From positions 1 through 49,310 of the forward strand of contig CAJTNC010000020.1 of the NCBI GenBank assembly GCA_910577955.1: a stretch of 49,310 bases of DNA, read 5' to 3'. Both the position numbers and the translations under genes were made by a program. Positions 17,175 through 25,689 of this stretch are shown one piece after another. This DNA is from an uncultured Lachnospiraceae bacterium. GTDB lineage: Bacteria > Bacillota > Clostridia > Lachnospirales > Lachnospiraceae. Under the pieces are notes generated by a model. The model was not told the origin of the DNA. It made no database searches and saw only the letters and a program-made list of their open reading frames with translations. Position 1 is the first letter of the stretch. The number at the start of each line of letters is the position of its first letter.

Positions 17175-17250
17175 AAAGAATAAGATATATAGTAATGCGG
17201 GAAAAGGACGCGGCTGTCAAAAGAAATGCGGCGGGAAAAGGAGTTAAACT

Positions 17251-17640
17251 ATGTCATTAACAGTTCAAATGAAACCTGATTATACAAATGTCGTTACAAG
17301 GAGTATGCAGAAACTCGGCTCGAACGGCGGCACCGACATGACCAATCTGACAAAGACCATGTTGGGCGGCGGCGGCGACAACACGCTGATCGACTATGCG
17401 GCTCTCAAAAACGGCAGCTACGGAAAACTGTTAAAAGCTTACTACAGCGAAGTGCCGGACTCAGATACCAAAAAGGCTGTAAAAGAAGACAAGACCGGCA
17501 ACAAAAAAGCGGAGTTAGTGCAGGACGCCCTGCAGAATAAGTCCGCTAAAACTTCCACGGATACGACTTACAACGCGATGGCTGATAAGGTCAAAAATCT
17601 GTCGGAATCCGTTTCCACCCTGTTTAACGAGAGCATATAA
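17251..17640 (+). CDS. Small protein of unknown function with IDYAALKNGSYGKLLKAYY motif
   Basis: 129 residues, hydrophilic, no signal peptide or membrane segment. The middle holds LIDYAALKNGSYGKLLKAYY, a pattern I recall from short uncharacterised Lachnospiraceae proteins, several of them near motility genes; flanks are low-complexity and rich in Gly, Lys, Asp, Ser and Thr. AAGGAG sits 8 bp before the ATG. The gene is monocistronic, converges with the WYL regulator, and is preceded by a sigma-D-like promoter, so a motility or late-regulon role is possible but unproven. Confidence 0.7.
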   Translation: MSLTVQMKPDYTNVVTRSMQKLGSNGGTDMTNLTKTMLGGGGDNTLIDYAALKNGSYGKLLKAYYSEVPDSDTKKAVKEDKTGNKKAELVQDALQNKSAKTSTDTTYNAMADKVKNLSESVSTLFNESI

Positions 17641-17647
17641 ATTTTGA

Positions 17648-18577
17648 TCAATCGTATATAGCAGCCATATTCCGTATTTTACGCTTTATTTCTGTGCGGA
17701 CACGGGATGGCTCAAGGCACTCACATTTATCTCCAAAACCGAGAAGAATATCATAATAATAATCGTTTTGGATAAATGGAAAATTTGCAATGTAATATTC
17801 GTCACCGTCTCGTACAAAGTGATCATAGGTACAATATTCAAGCGCCCTGTCCAGCACGGATTTATGAATACGAATCTTGACTTCTATTTGTTTTGTTTCC
17901 GCCATTTCCTCAAAATCCAAAATCGGTTTTTGATAATCTCGCGGAATAAAAGTTTTCTGCTTCATCTGCAGGTTTGACATACGGGATAATTTAAACAAAC
18001 GATAGTCGTTTCTGATATGGCAATAACCTTGAAAATACCAGTGGCTTCCTTTCAATACAAGCTGATACGGCTCAACCGTCCTCACAGTTTTATATCCGTG
18101 ATGAGCCGTATATTCAAAGTACAGTAACTTATGATCCCGCAAAGCACTTTTTATAATTTCTAAATATGGCTGTATATTTCTATTGCCTATCCACGGACTT
18201 AAATCTATACAGATCTGATTTGTCTTTATTTCAATGTCTTTCGCTTTTTCAGCAGGAATAAAACTTTTAACTTTCTCAAAAGCGTTTACAAACTCATCGC
18301 CCCGCACCACATTTGAAAGACTCGAAAGCCCCATCAATATTACAGAAAGATCAGCCGTCGAAAAAACCTTTTTATCAAGTTTATATTCCGGCATAATTTC
18401 AAAGCCGCCGCCCACTCCTGATATGGAACGAACAGGAATGCCTGCCATATTGATTGCTTCTATGTCACGGTAAATTGTGCGAGGCGAGACTTCAAACGTA
18501 TCTGCTAACTCCTGTGCGCTTATACGCTCTTTATCCAGAAGTGTCATAATAATGCTAACAAGCCTGTCAACTTTCAT
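17648..18577 (-). CDS. YafY-type HTH/WYL-domain transcriptional regulator
   Basis: About 309 residues from the ATG at 18577. The N-terminal helix-turn-helix (ISAQELADTFEVSPRTIYRD, then INMAGIPVRSISGVGGGFEI) is of the DeoR-like YafY type; residues ~140-230 form a WYL domain (LLYFEYTAHHGYKTVRTVEP, GSHWYFQGYCHIRNDYRLFK) and the end is a WCX extension. Such regulators sense small ligands or nucleic acid. It is divergent from the DJ-1/PfpI gene, with a dyad in its own promoter, so it probably controls both. Confidence 0.9.
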   Translation of the reverse strand: MKVDRLVSIIMTLLDKERISAQELADTFEVSPRTIYRDIEAINMAGIPVRSISGVGGGFEIMPEYKLDKKVFSTADLSVILMGLSSLSNVVRGDEFVNAFEKVKSFIPAEKAKDIEIKTNQICIDLSPWIGNRNIQPYLEIIKSALRDHKLLYFEYTAHHGYKTVRTVEPYQLVLKGSHWYFQGYCHIRNDYRLFKLSRMSNLQMKQKTFIPRDYQKPILDFEEMAETKQIEVKIRIHKSVLDRALEYCTYDHFVRDGDEYYIANFPFIQNDYYYDILLGFGDKCECLEPSRVRTEIKRKIRNMAAIYD

Positions 18578-18615
18578 TTGGCAGCCGCCTTTCCCGTTAT
18601 CTCTTAATTTTAAAA

Positions 18616-18648
18616 TTATAGATTGTTGCCATACTGTTGTCAACAATT
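18616..18648 (-). promoter_or_regulatory. Consensus promoter of the WYL regulator with overlapping dyad
   Basis: Minus strand: TTGACA (18639-18644), 17-bp spacer, TATAAT (18616-18621), a perfect sigma-A promoter. An inverted repeat ATTGTTG (18623-18629) / CAACAAT (18642-18648) covers the spacer and -35, a good position for autorepression. Confidence 0.75.
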
Positions 18649-18652
18649 GGAT

Positions 18653-18661
18653 GGTATGATA
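18653..18661 (+). promoter_or_regulatory. Extended -10 promoter of the DJ-1/PfpI gene
   Basis: TGGTATGAT gives a TG-N extended -10 (TATGAT at 18656-18661). No -35 is recognisable at 17 bp, but the dyad at 18623-18648 lies right upstream, so a single regulator could act on both divergent promoters. Confidence 0.45.
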
Positions 18662-18703
18662 CAGGCGTAAGCATATCAAACATGAAAGAAAAAGGAGGAA
18701 GTT

Positions 18704-19336
18704 ATGTTCACAATTTACGTATACACTTTGGACACCTTGGCCGACTGGGAACTGGGATATGTTGCAGCAGAATTAAATTCCGGGCGCTTTTTCAAAAAGG
18801 ATGCGCCCGAGGTATCAGTAAAAACCGTCGGTACTTCAAAGGAACCGATCAAAACAATGGGCGGTCTGACCATCATTCCGGATTGTGTCATTGACGATAT
18901 TGCGATAAATCAGGAAAGCGTACTGCTGCTACCCGGCGCAAATACCTGGGATAGCCCTAAGCACAATGCCATTATGGAAAAGGCAGGGGAATTTCTTTCC
19001 GCGGGCGCTATGGTATGCGCTATCTGCGGCGCAACCGCTGCGCTGGCAAACGCCGGCCTGTTGGATCAAAGGTTCCACACCAGTAATGGAGTCGGTTATC
19101 TTGAAATGGTTTCGCCGAACTACAAAGGCCAAAACTTCTATGTCGACGAGCCGTCTGTTGCAGATCGCAGCCTGATCACCGCAAGTTCCACCGGCTCCCT
19201 GCTGTGGGCAAAGCAGATTATTGAACGATTGAATGTCTTTAAACCGGACACACTGGACGCATGGTACGCGTATTTCAGCACTGGCGAAGCGCAGCATTTC
19301 TTCGCTCTCATGCAGACTTTGTCAACAGATAAATAA
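18704..19336 (+). CDS. DJ-1/PfpI superfamily protein (type 1 glutamine amidotransferase-like)
   Basis: 210 residues. The nucleophile elbow VCAICGATAALANAGLLD carries the expected Cys; ADWELGYVAAEL supplies the conserved Glu near the N-terminus, and LLLPGANTWDSPKHN precedes the elbow as in the family. Members act as deglycases, chaperones, amidases or isonitrile hydratases; the exact activity cannot be assigned. AGGAGG lies 6 bp before the ATG. Divergent from the WYL regulator, which probably controls it. Confidence 0.88.
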   Translation: MFTIYVYTLDTLADWELGYVAAELNSGRFFKKDAPEVSVKTVGTSKEPIKTMGGLTIIPDCVIDDIAINQESVLLLPGANTWDSPKHNAIMEKAGEFLSAGAMVCAICGATAALANAGLLDQRFHTSNGVGYLEMVSPNYKGQNFYVDEPSVADRSLITASSTGSLLWAKQIIERLNVFKPDTLDAWYAYFSTGEAQHFFALMQTLSTDK

Positions 19337-19377
19337 TGGTTTGCTGTCAAAAAAACGGCAAATCTTTTGTTGACCGA

Positions 19378-20175
19378 CTATTTTAATGTCGACAACACAT
19401 CCGAAACCGTCATCTGCAGGTCGGCCGGAATTTCTTTTCTTGCAGGAAGTATCGCAAAGGATACTTCCTCTTCCTCTGTTTGCACAACAAATTGCGGTGG
19501 ATCGATTTTAAGCGCTTCGCAGACCATCTTCTCAAAGGAAAAACAATTAACGGTATCTGTGGTTCCCACATGAAAAATGCCGTGCAAATGATTGTCAAGA
19601 ACATATTTCGCGTAATCTCCTATTTGTTTTGCCGGCGTTACATTTATCCTGTAATTCGGGTAAGTAGGGTAAGGCTCTTTATTGCGGCTATACAGCTTCA
19701 ACTGTTGAACTCTAGGGCAGCCGGCGCTCCAAACGGGAGCCAATCGAAAAATTATCAGTTGATTTTTAAGTATTTTTCCCAACATATTTTCGCAATCCCG
19801 TTTGAAACTGCCGTAATCGGATTCCGGCGCCGGCACATCACGTTCTGTCCAAGGCCTTGATAAGTTGCCGTCAAAGACATTCGCTGTAGATATATACAGG
19901 AAACGTTTCTTTTTCCCTTTAAGCCGCTCCGCCAATGTTTTGTGAAAGTCCATTTGTGACTGAAAGTTTCCGCGTATCGACGAAATTACAATTTCCGGAT
20001 TCTCGTGATCTAAAATCTCCGCTAATCTTTCCGGTTCTTCCGCCATCAATTGATATCCGTTTTCCGGAGCATGATGCCCCGCTGTCGGTATGACTTGATA
20101 GTCGCCCCCCAAACCCGAAGCAATTGCCTGCCCCACCAAACTATTGCCGCCAATCAGCAGAACTTTCTTTCTCAC
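19378..20175 (-). CDS. RmlD-like NAD(P)-dependent sugar nucleotide reductase/epimerase
   Basis: 265 residues of the extended SDR fold. Nucleotide-binding loop LLIGGNSLVGQAIASGLGG at the N-terminus, YISTANVFDG with the active-site Ser/Thr, and YGSFKRDCE giving the YxxxK catalytic pair. The C-terminal region (GIFHVGTTDTVNCFSFEKMV) resembles RmlD substrate-binding parts. It is shorter than classical dTDP-4-dehydrorhamnose reductase (~290 aa) and has no rhamnose genes near it, so the substrate is open. It converges with the DJ-1 gene. Confidence 0.78.
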   Translation of the reverse strand: MRKKVLLIGGNSLVGQAIASGLGGDYQVIPTAGHHAPENGYQLMAEEPERLAEILDHENPEIVISSIRGNFQSQMDFHKTLAERLKGKKKRFLYISTANVFDGNLSRPWTERDVPAPESDYGSFKRDCENMLGKILKNQLIIFRLAPVWSAGCPRVQQLKLYSRNKEPYPTYPNYRINVTPAKQIGDYAKYVLDNHLHGIFHVGTTDTVNCFSFEKMVCEALKIDPPQFVVQTEEEEVSFAILPARKEIPADLQMTVSDVLSTLK

Positions 20176-20239
20176 TTCAGCTCTCCTTTATAACTTCCGT
20201 CTATCGCCTTGCACTTCATTTCAATATATTTGCGCCGTT

Positions 20240-21628
20240 TCATCTTCCCGTCCCGAAGTTCACTCCGGTATCATCGGGTTTCTCCTCGTCAAACTGATAA
20301 TCTTTCTCCGGCAAAACCGCATTGAGCAAGATCCCTGCAAGAGCTCCCACCGCCATACCGGAAAGTCTGACTGTCACATCCCCGACCGTAAAAGAGATCG
20401 CTCCCGCCGCGCTGTAGTTGATACCGATGCACAGCACCAGAATCAGCGCCGCTATAATGACGTTGCGGCTCTTTGTAAAGTCCGTTCTGGTCTCCACAAT
20501 ATTGCGCACCCCCACTGCGGAAATCATACCGTAAAGCACGAGCGACACGCCGCCTCTGGTCGCCGTCGGCATACAGCCGATGATCGCCGCAAATTTCGGA
20601 GAGAAGGAAAACAGTATGGCAAATCCGGCTGCAATGCGGATCACCGCCGGGTCAAACACTTTTGTCAGCGATAAAACGCCCGTATTTTCACCGTATGTCG
20701 TATTCGCCGGAGCGCCGAAGAGAGCCGCCAGAATCGTTGCCAGTCCATCTCCCAGCAGAGTACGGTGCAGCCCCGGATCCTTGATGTAATTTTTTCCGAC
20801 TGTAGAAGATATGGCTGACACGTCTCCGATATGCTCCACCATAGTCGCAAGAGCAAGAGGAACGATCGTAATGATCGACGTGATCAACATGCCGCTGTCC
20901 GCCCCGCTGCTAAAGAGGTAAAATACCGTGCGGTCCCACTTGATCGGACTGCCGATCCATGCCGCACTTGCCACAGGCGCAAAATCCACTTTGCCAAAGC
21001 AGGCGGCAAGCACATAGGAACCGATCACGCCGATGATGATGGGAACGATCTTTACCATGCCCTTTCCCCAGATATTACAGATGACAACAAAAGCTATCGC
21101 CGCCAGCGCGATGGGCCAGTCATCAGCACAGCTGTCGATGGCGGACTGTGACAGAGTAAGGCCGATGGCAATAATGATCGGGCCTGTGACGATCGGCGGG
21201 AAGAATTTCATCACCCTGCCTGTCCCGAATACCCTGATAAGCGCCGATACGACCAGATAGACTAACCCGGCACAAGCCACGCCCGCACAGGCATAAGGAA
21301 TCATTTCCACATTGGACACCGTCTGTCCTCCCGCCTCATCCGCAAGCATGGGGCAGATTGCAAAATATCCTCCCAAAAAAGCGAAGGAAGACCCCAAAAA
21401 TGCGGGTACCTTTCCCTTTGTCACCAGATGGAACAACAAAGTTCCAAACCCCGCAAACAGCAGCGTCGTAGAAACGTCCAACCCTGTCAGCATCGGCACT
21501 AAGATCGTAGCGCCGAACATCGCGAACATATGCTGTACTCCCAGTATCAGCATCTTAGGTGCGCCCAGCTGCTTTGCATCATAGAGGCCGCCCTCGCCCA
21601 ACGCTACCCTCTTGCTTTCCTTATTCAT
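20240..21628 (-). CDS. Uracil/xanthine permease, NCS2 family (UraA-like)
   Basis: 462 residues, about 12-14 membrane segments. Motifs of NCS2 uracil permeases: ILGVQHMFAMFGATILVPML, PAFLGSSFAFLG, a QSAIDSC region, and GAPANTTYGENTGVLSLTKV, the conserved substrate-binding stretch of UraA (ENxG). It imports uracil by proton symport. It is monocistronic with a very good promoter; a PyrR attenuator is not visible in the short leader. Confidence 0.93.
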   Translation of the reverse strand: MNKESKRVALGEGGLYDAKQLGAPKMLILGVQHMFAMFGATILVPMLTGLDVSTTLLFAGFGTLLFHLVTKGKVPAFLGSSFAFLGGYFAICPMLADEAGGQTVSNVEMIPYACAGVACAGLVYLVVSALIRVFGTGRVMKFFPPIVTGPIIIAIGLTLSQSAIDSCADDWPIALAAIAFVVICNIWGKGMVKIVPIIIGVIGSYVLAACFGKVDFAPVASAAWIGSPIKWDRTVFYLFSSGADSGMLITSIITIVPLALATMVEHIGDVSAISSTVGKNYIKDPGLHRTLLGDGLATILAALFGAPANTTYGENTGVLSLTKVFDPAVIRIAAGFAILFSFSPKFAAIIGCMPTATRGGVSLVLYGMISAVGVRNIVETRTDFTKSRNVIIAALILVLCIGINYSAAGAISFTVGDVTVRLSGMAVGALAGILLNAVLPEKDYQFDEEKPDDTGVNFGTGR

Positions 21629-21678
21629 TACACACTCTCCTCCATATTTTATAAAATTTTTCTAAATTATTGTTTTTT

Positions 21679-21707
21679 ATCATACGCCCCGCACCTTTTT
21701 TTGTCAA
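21679..21707 (-). promoter_or_regulatory. Promoter of the uracil permease gene
   Basis: Minus strand TTGACA (21702-21707), 17-bp spacer, TATGAT (21679-21684); one mismatch to full consensus. Confidence 0.8.
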
Positions 21708-21779
21708 TCTATTGCTTTTTTCGTCATTTTCCATTACTATAAAAATTACTGTGTCAATTCCACAACAGGGAGGCTAACT

Positions 21780-22121
21780 ATGAAAAAAATAGAAGTGATC
21801 ATCCGGCCCGAAAAGCTGGAGGCTTTAAAGAAAATATTAACGAAAAACGAATACAGCGGCATGACTGTACTCTCCGCTATGGGCTGCGGCCATCAGGAGG
21901 GATTTGACAACCCGGAATTTGAAAAACTGGGGTTAGAAGTTAATCTTTTACCCAAGCTCTATGTGATGACCGTTGTCTGGGACGAGGATCTGGAAGATAT
22001 CCTCTCTCAGATCGTAGATACGCTGTCCACCGGCAATGTCGGCGACGGCAAGGTATTCATCTCTGACATTGACGATGTGATGCGCATCCGCACCGGAGAG
22101 CGCGGCAAGCAGGTACTGTAG
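21780..22121 (+). CDS. PII family signal-transduction protein (diverged T-loop)
   Basis: 113 residues, typical for PII. N-terminus MKKIEVIIRPEKLEALKKIL, B-loop STGNVGDGKVFISDIDD (TG..GDGK ATP site) and C-terminal RIRTGERG are intact. The T-loop (residues ~37-55, CGHQEGFDNPEFEKLGLEV) has no tyrosine, so uridylylation at position 51 as in enteric GlnB is impossible. It starts the potABC operon, 18 bp before potA, rather than sitting beside amtB or glnA; it could sense ATP/ADP or 2-oxoglutarate and act on the transporter. AGGGAGG lies upstream of the ATG. Confidence 0.88.
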   Translation: MKKIEVIIRPEKLEALKKILTKNEYSGMTVLSAMGCGHQEGFDNPEFEKLGLEVNLLPKLYVMTVVWDEDLEDILSQIVDTLSTGNVGDGKVFISDIDDVMRIRTGERGKQVL

Positions 22122-22139
22122 GAGGTATTCACAAAAAGA

Positions 22140-23306
22140 ATGATAAGAACTGACAAAGAACCTATCGTAAGACTGTCCGGTGTGACAAAGGATTTTGGAA
22201 AAAGTGAAGTCTTGAAACAAATCGATCTGGACGTGTACGAGGGAGAATTTCTGACTTTGCTTGGTCCTTCCGGCTGCGGCAAAACCACAACGCTGCGCAT
22301 CATCGCCGGTTTTGAGGAGCCCTCAAACGGCTGCGTCTATTTGGAGCAGGCCGACGTGACCGCCCTGCCGCCTTATAAGCGCAATGTCAATACCGTCTTT
22401 CAGACTTACGCACTTTTTCCGCACATGAATGTCTTTGACAATGTGGCATTCGGGCTGGTGGAAAAGAAAGTGCCGAAACCCGAGATCAAAGAGCGCGTGG
22501 AAAAAATGCTCGATCTGGTGCAGCTCAAAAATTTCGGCAGAAGAAAGCCCCACCAGATGTCCGGCGGACAGCGTCAGCGGGTGGCCATCGCGAGAGCCCT
22601 TGTCAATAACCCGAAAGTGCTGTTGCTCGACGAGCCTTTGGGCGCGTTAGATCTGAAGCTTCGCAAACAGATGCAGATGGAGTTGAAACATCTGCAAAAA
22701 CAGCTTGGCATCACCTTTATCTACGTCACCCACGATCAGGAGGAAGCCCTGACCATGAGTGACCGGATCGCCGTTATGAACGGCGGTGTTATCGAGCAGA
22801 TCGGCACCGCTCAGGAGATCTACGAACATCCGAAGACAAAGTTTGTCGCCAGCTTCATCGGGGAGTCCAATATTATAGAAGCTTCTGTCACCGGAATAGA
22901 CGGGGATCTGATTGAACTGACCGCAGAAAACGGCGTTGTTCACGCAAAAGGCGCCGGCTTTGTGCAGGACGAGATGATCTATATCTCCATTCGTCCGGAA
23001 AATACCTGCTATTCTTTTGAGCAGGTGGAAAATTTCAGGCTTCGCGGTATTGTAAAGGAACATGTCTATGTGGGTTCCATTGTGAAGACCGTGGTCGCAC
23101 TGCCAAACGGCCAGAGGCTGCGTCTGAACCAACACCCACACAGCAGCCTGCCGGCAATCGGTTCCGCCGTCACAGTTTACTGGGATATGGATAAAGCCGT
23201 GATCATGCACACTGCGGAAGACACACTGTACGATCTCATTGAAGACGCACTGTTAAATCGCCCGGATCTCGCGGTAAAGCAGGGAAGTCTGAGCAAAGAG
23301 GAATAG
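22140..23306 (+). CDS. potA: Spermidine/putrescine-type ABC transporter ATP-binding protein
   Basis: 388 residues. Walker A LLGPSGCGKTTTLRIIAG at ~40-57, Q-loop FQTYALFPHMNVFDNVAFGL, signature MSGGQRQRVAIARAL, Walker B VLLLDEPLGALD, and H-loop VTHDQEEALTM. The C-terminal ~130 residues form a TOBE/MOP-like regulatory domain, as in PotA. It powers the PotBC permease. Follows the PII gene closely; potB begins 56 bp later. Confidence 0.93.
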   Translation: MIRTDKEPIVRLSGVTKDFGKSEVLKQIDLDVYEGEFLTLLGPSGCGKTTTLRIIAGFEEPSNGCVYLEQADVTALPPYKRNVNTVFQTYALFPHMNVFDNVAFGLVEKKVPKPEIKERVEKMLDLVQLKNFGRRKPHQMSGGQRQRVAIARALVNNPKVLLLDEPLGALDLKLRKQMQMELKHLQKQLGITFIYVTHDQEEALTMSDRIAVMNGGVIEQIGTAQEIYEHPKTKFVASFIGESNIIEASVTGIDGDLIELTAENGVVHAKGAGFVQDEMIYISIRPENTCYSFEQVENFRLRGIVKEHVYVGSIVKTVVALPNGQRLRLNQHPHSSLPAIGSAVTVYWDMDKAVIMHTAEDTLYDLIEDALLNRPDLAVKQGSLSKEE

Positions 23307-23362
23307 GACATTACCGTTTCGCAAACAGGAAAACCAACACTGGAATCAGGAAGATAACGAAT

Positions 23363-24244
23363 ATGGCATTTGGAAAACAGTTAAAAAAGAACACAGGCGA
23401 AAACAGACACCGCAGCGAGATCTACTCTTTAGTAGGTCCGCTTTTTCTGTGGATGGTGCTCTTTCTGGCGCTTCCGCTTGTTTACATCATCGTCATCAGT
23501 TTTCTCGAGAAAGGAACTTACGGCGGTGTACAGATGATATTTACGTTCAAAAACTATGCGGCGCTCTGGAATCCCACTTACGGAAAGGTGATTTGGCGTT
23601 CCATCGTGCTGGCCTTCTGGACCAGCCTGATCTGCCTGCTCATCTCCTATCCGTTTTCTTTTATTCTGGCAAAGTTTGATAAAAAGTATCAGGGATTCTG
23701 CATCCTGCTCATCATGCTCCCCTTCTGGATCAACCAGTTGATCCGCTTAAACGGCTGGAGCAATATACTGCGGGATTCCGGCGTCATCAATACTTTTTTG
23801 TTAAAGATCGGCGTTATCTCCGAACCGATCATGATGATGTACACTGACGGTGCCACCTTGTTCGGTATGGTGTACGCGCTGTTTCCGTTCATGGTGCTGC
23901 CCCTCAATAATTCAATTTCCAAACTGGATTACTCTCTGGTGGAAGCGGCCCATGATCTCGGCGCATCCCGCATCAGTACATTTTTCCGAGTGATCCTGCC
24001 GCTCACCGCCCCCGGGATCTTCGCCGGCACGATACAGGTGTTCATCCCCAGTCTGGACGCGTTTTATATCGCGGACGTCATGGGCGGCGGCAACTCTACG
24101 TTACTCGGAAATCTGATTAAGGATCAGTTCATGGCCGCCAGAAACTGGCCCTCCGGCGCTGCTTTCTCAGTGATCCTGATCATATTCACGCTGATCGTTT
24201 TAAAGCTTTATACGAAAGTGGGAAATTTGGAAGACTTGGCATAG
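23363..24244 (+). CDS. potB: Spermidine/putrescine-type ABC transporter permease
   Basis: 293 residues, six membrane segments after a ~25-residue charged N-terminus. The EAA loop reads VEAAHDLGASRISTFFRVIL then PLTAPG, matching PotB/PotH permeases, and FIPSLDAFYIADVMGGG is the typical C-terminal motif of PotB. It pairs with PotC. Confidence 0.93.
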   Translation: MAFGKQLKKNTGENRHRSEIYSLVGPLFLWMVLFLALPLVYIIVISFLEKGTYGGVQMIFTFKNYAALWNPTYGKVIWRSIVLAFWTSLICLLISYPFSFILAKFDKKYQGFCILLIMLPFWINQLIRLNGWSNILRDSGVINTFLLKIGVISEPIMMMYTDGATLFGMVYALFPFMVLPLNNSISKLDYSLVEAAHDLGASRISTFFRVILPLTAPGIFAGTIQVFIPSLDAFYIADVMGGGNSTLLGNLIKDQFMAARNWPSGAAFSVILIIFTLIVLKLYTKVGNLEDLA

Positions 24245-24288
24245 TATAGAAATTATATTACAAAATCCAGAAGAGGAATCGTTAGCAG

Positions 24289-25089
24289 ATGAAACAAAAA
24301 GAAAAAAGAAGCCCCGGCGCACTTTCTTTTCTTTATGCCGGTTTGGTATATTTATTTTTATATCTGCCGATCTTTATGGTGGTCGGCTATTCCTTCAACA
24401 CAAACGACAACAACCTTGTCTTTAAAGGGTTTACCCTGCACTGGTACGGCGCGATGTTCCGCGACCACTCCCTGATGAGATCCCTTTTACTGACGCTGGA
24501 ACTGGCTTTAGTCAGCACGCTGATCTCCGTTGTGCTCGGCACTCTGGCGGCCATCGGTATGCACCGCTATGATTTCAAACTGAAAAAAACGCTGGACAAT
24601 ATGCTCTATGTGCCCATCGTTATTCCGGAACTTGTCATCGGTATCGCGTCCCTTGCGACCTTTACGACCTTAAACATTACGCTCAGTTTCTGGACATTGG
24701 TCATCGCCCATGTGACATTCTGCGTGCCTTTCGTGATTATCACGCTGCGGGCAAGGATCGCCGGCTTCGACAAGTCCATCGAAGAAGCCGCTATGGATCT
24801 CGGCGCCAACCAGCTCCGCACTCTGAAGCGTGTCACGATCCCGATGTTATTGCCGGGTATCGTCTCCGGCGCTCTGCTGTCCATCACCCTCTCTCTGGAT
24901 GATGTGATCATCAGCTACTTTGTGACCGGCGCAGGCGACACCACGCTGCCCATCAAGGTTTACGGCATGGCAAGAGGCAAGATATCCACGGAAGTCTACG
25001 CCCTGTTTACCACGATGATCGTCATCACCATATCGATCTATCTGTTGGCCATGCTGATGAAATCTATTGCGGCAAAACGCCGGAAATAA
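24289..25089 (+). CDS. potC: Spermidine/putrescine-type ABC transporter permease
   Basis: 266 residues, six membrane segments. LYLPIFMVVGYSFN at the N-terminus, the EAA loop EEAAMDLGANQLRTLKRVTI then PMLLPG, and TLSLDDVIISYFVTGAG are diagnostic of PotC. A strong terminator follows within 40 bp, so no potD binding-protein gene belongs to this operon. Confidence 0.93.
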   Translation: MKQKEKRSPGALSFLYAGLVYLFLYLPIFMVVGYSFNTNDNNLVFKGFTLHWYGAMFRDHSLMRSLLLTLELALVSTLISVVLGTLAAIGMHRYDFKLKKTLDNMLYVPIVIPELVIGIASLATFTTLNITLSFWTLVIAHVTFCVPFVIITLRARIAGFDKSIEEAAMDLGANQLRTLKRVTIPMLLPGIVSGALLSITLSLDDVIISYFVTGAGDTTLPIKVYGMARGKISTEVYALFTTMIVITISIYLLAMLMKSIAAKRRK

Positions 25090-25092
25090 AAG

Positions 25093-25135
25093 ACCGGGAA
25101 TCTGTTCCGACTGCTCAGATTCCCGGTTGTTTTCA
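25093..25135 (+). terminator. Rho-independent terminator of the PII-potABC operon
   Basis: A perfect 12-bp stem, ACCGGGAATCTG (25093-25104) and CAGATTCCCGGT (25116-25127), followed by TGTTTTCATTT. Confidence 0.88.
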
Positions 25136-25161
25136 TTTATCTGTTTTTCTACTTCCTAAAA

Positions 25162-25689
25162 CTATTGCGCAGAATAGGAATACAATTTTTCATCTATCCT
25201 TATCTGCGATTCCCAGTCAGGCAAGGAATAATCAGGTATATTTTCTAAATAAACAGTTATCATGTCATCCTCACTTACAGAGAAGGTTTCTGTGGCAAAG
25301 CATTTTCTGGCATCCGCCTGCTGAGTATTGGGATAGATTGTCCACATTACAATAGTCTCCGGTTTCCCGCTATATCCGCATACAAGAATTTTCGCAAATA
25401 ACTTATCATCTGACACACCGGTAATCTTCAAAATACCCCTTTCCCTGTTCCCGGCATTTTTCAAAAAAGAGGTTATCGTATGATTCTGTGAATCCATAAC
25501 CTGTGATACGTCAATATAACCTTTTTCCTGTAAAGTCTGCATAGTGACATCCGCATCCAGTGACAATAACTCGTTCCATGCCGCATCGCCTGAATAATAC
25601 TCTTTTTTACTGATCCACACGTAGATAACAATTACGCCGATTACAATAATGACAGATATGGAAGCCATTTTACTGATATAATTTTTCAT
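25162..25689 (-). CDS. Membrane-anchored exported protein, function unknown
   Basis: 175 residues: one N-terminal membrane segment (MASISVIIVIGVIVIYVWIS), then ~145 mostly polar residues likely outside the cell, with no cysteine motif and no family I recognise. It overlaps the upstream secreted-protein gene by 4 bp (ATGA), so the two are translationally coupled. Both appear to be under a BlaI-type operator. It could be an anchor or chaperone for the secreted partner, but that is inference only. Confidence 0.7.
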   Translation of the reverse strand: MKNYISKMASISVIIVIGVIVIYVWISKKEYYSGDAAWNELLSLDADVTMQTLQEKGYIDVSQVMDSQNHTITSFLKNAGNRERGILKITGVSDDKLFAKILVCGYSGKPETIVMWTIYPNTQQADARKCFATETFSVSEDDMITVYLENIPDYSLPDWESQIRIDEKLYSYSAQ

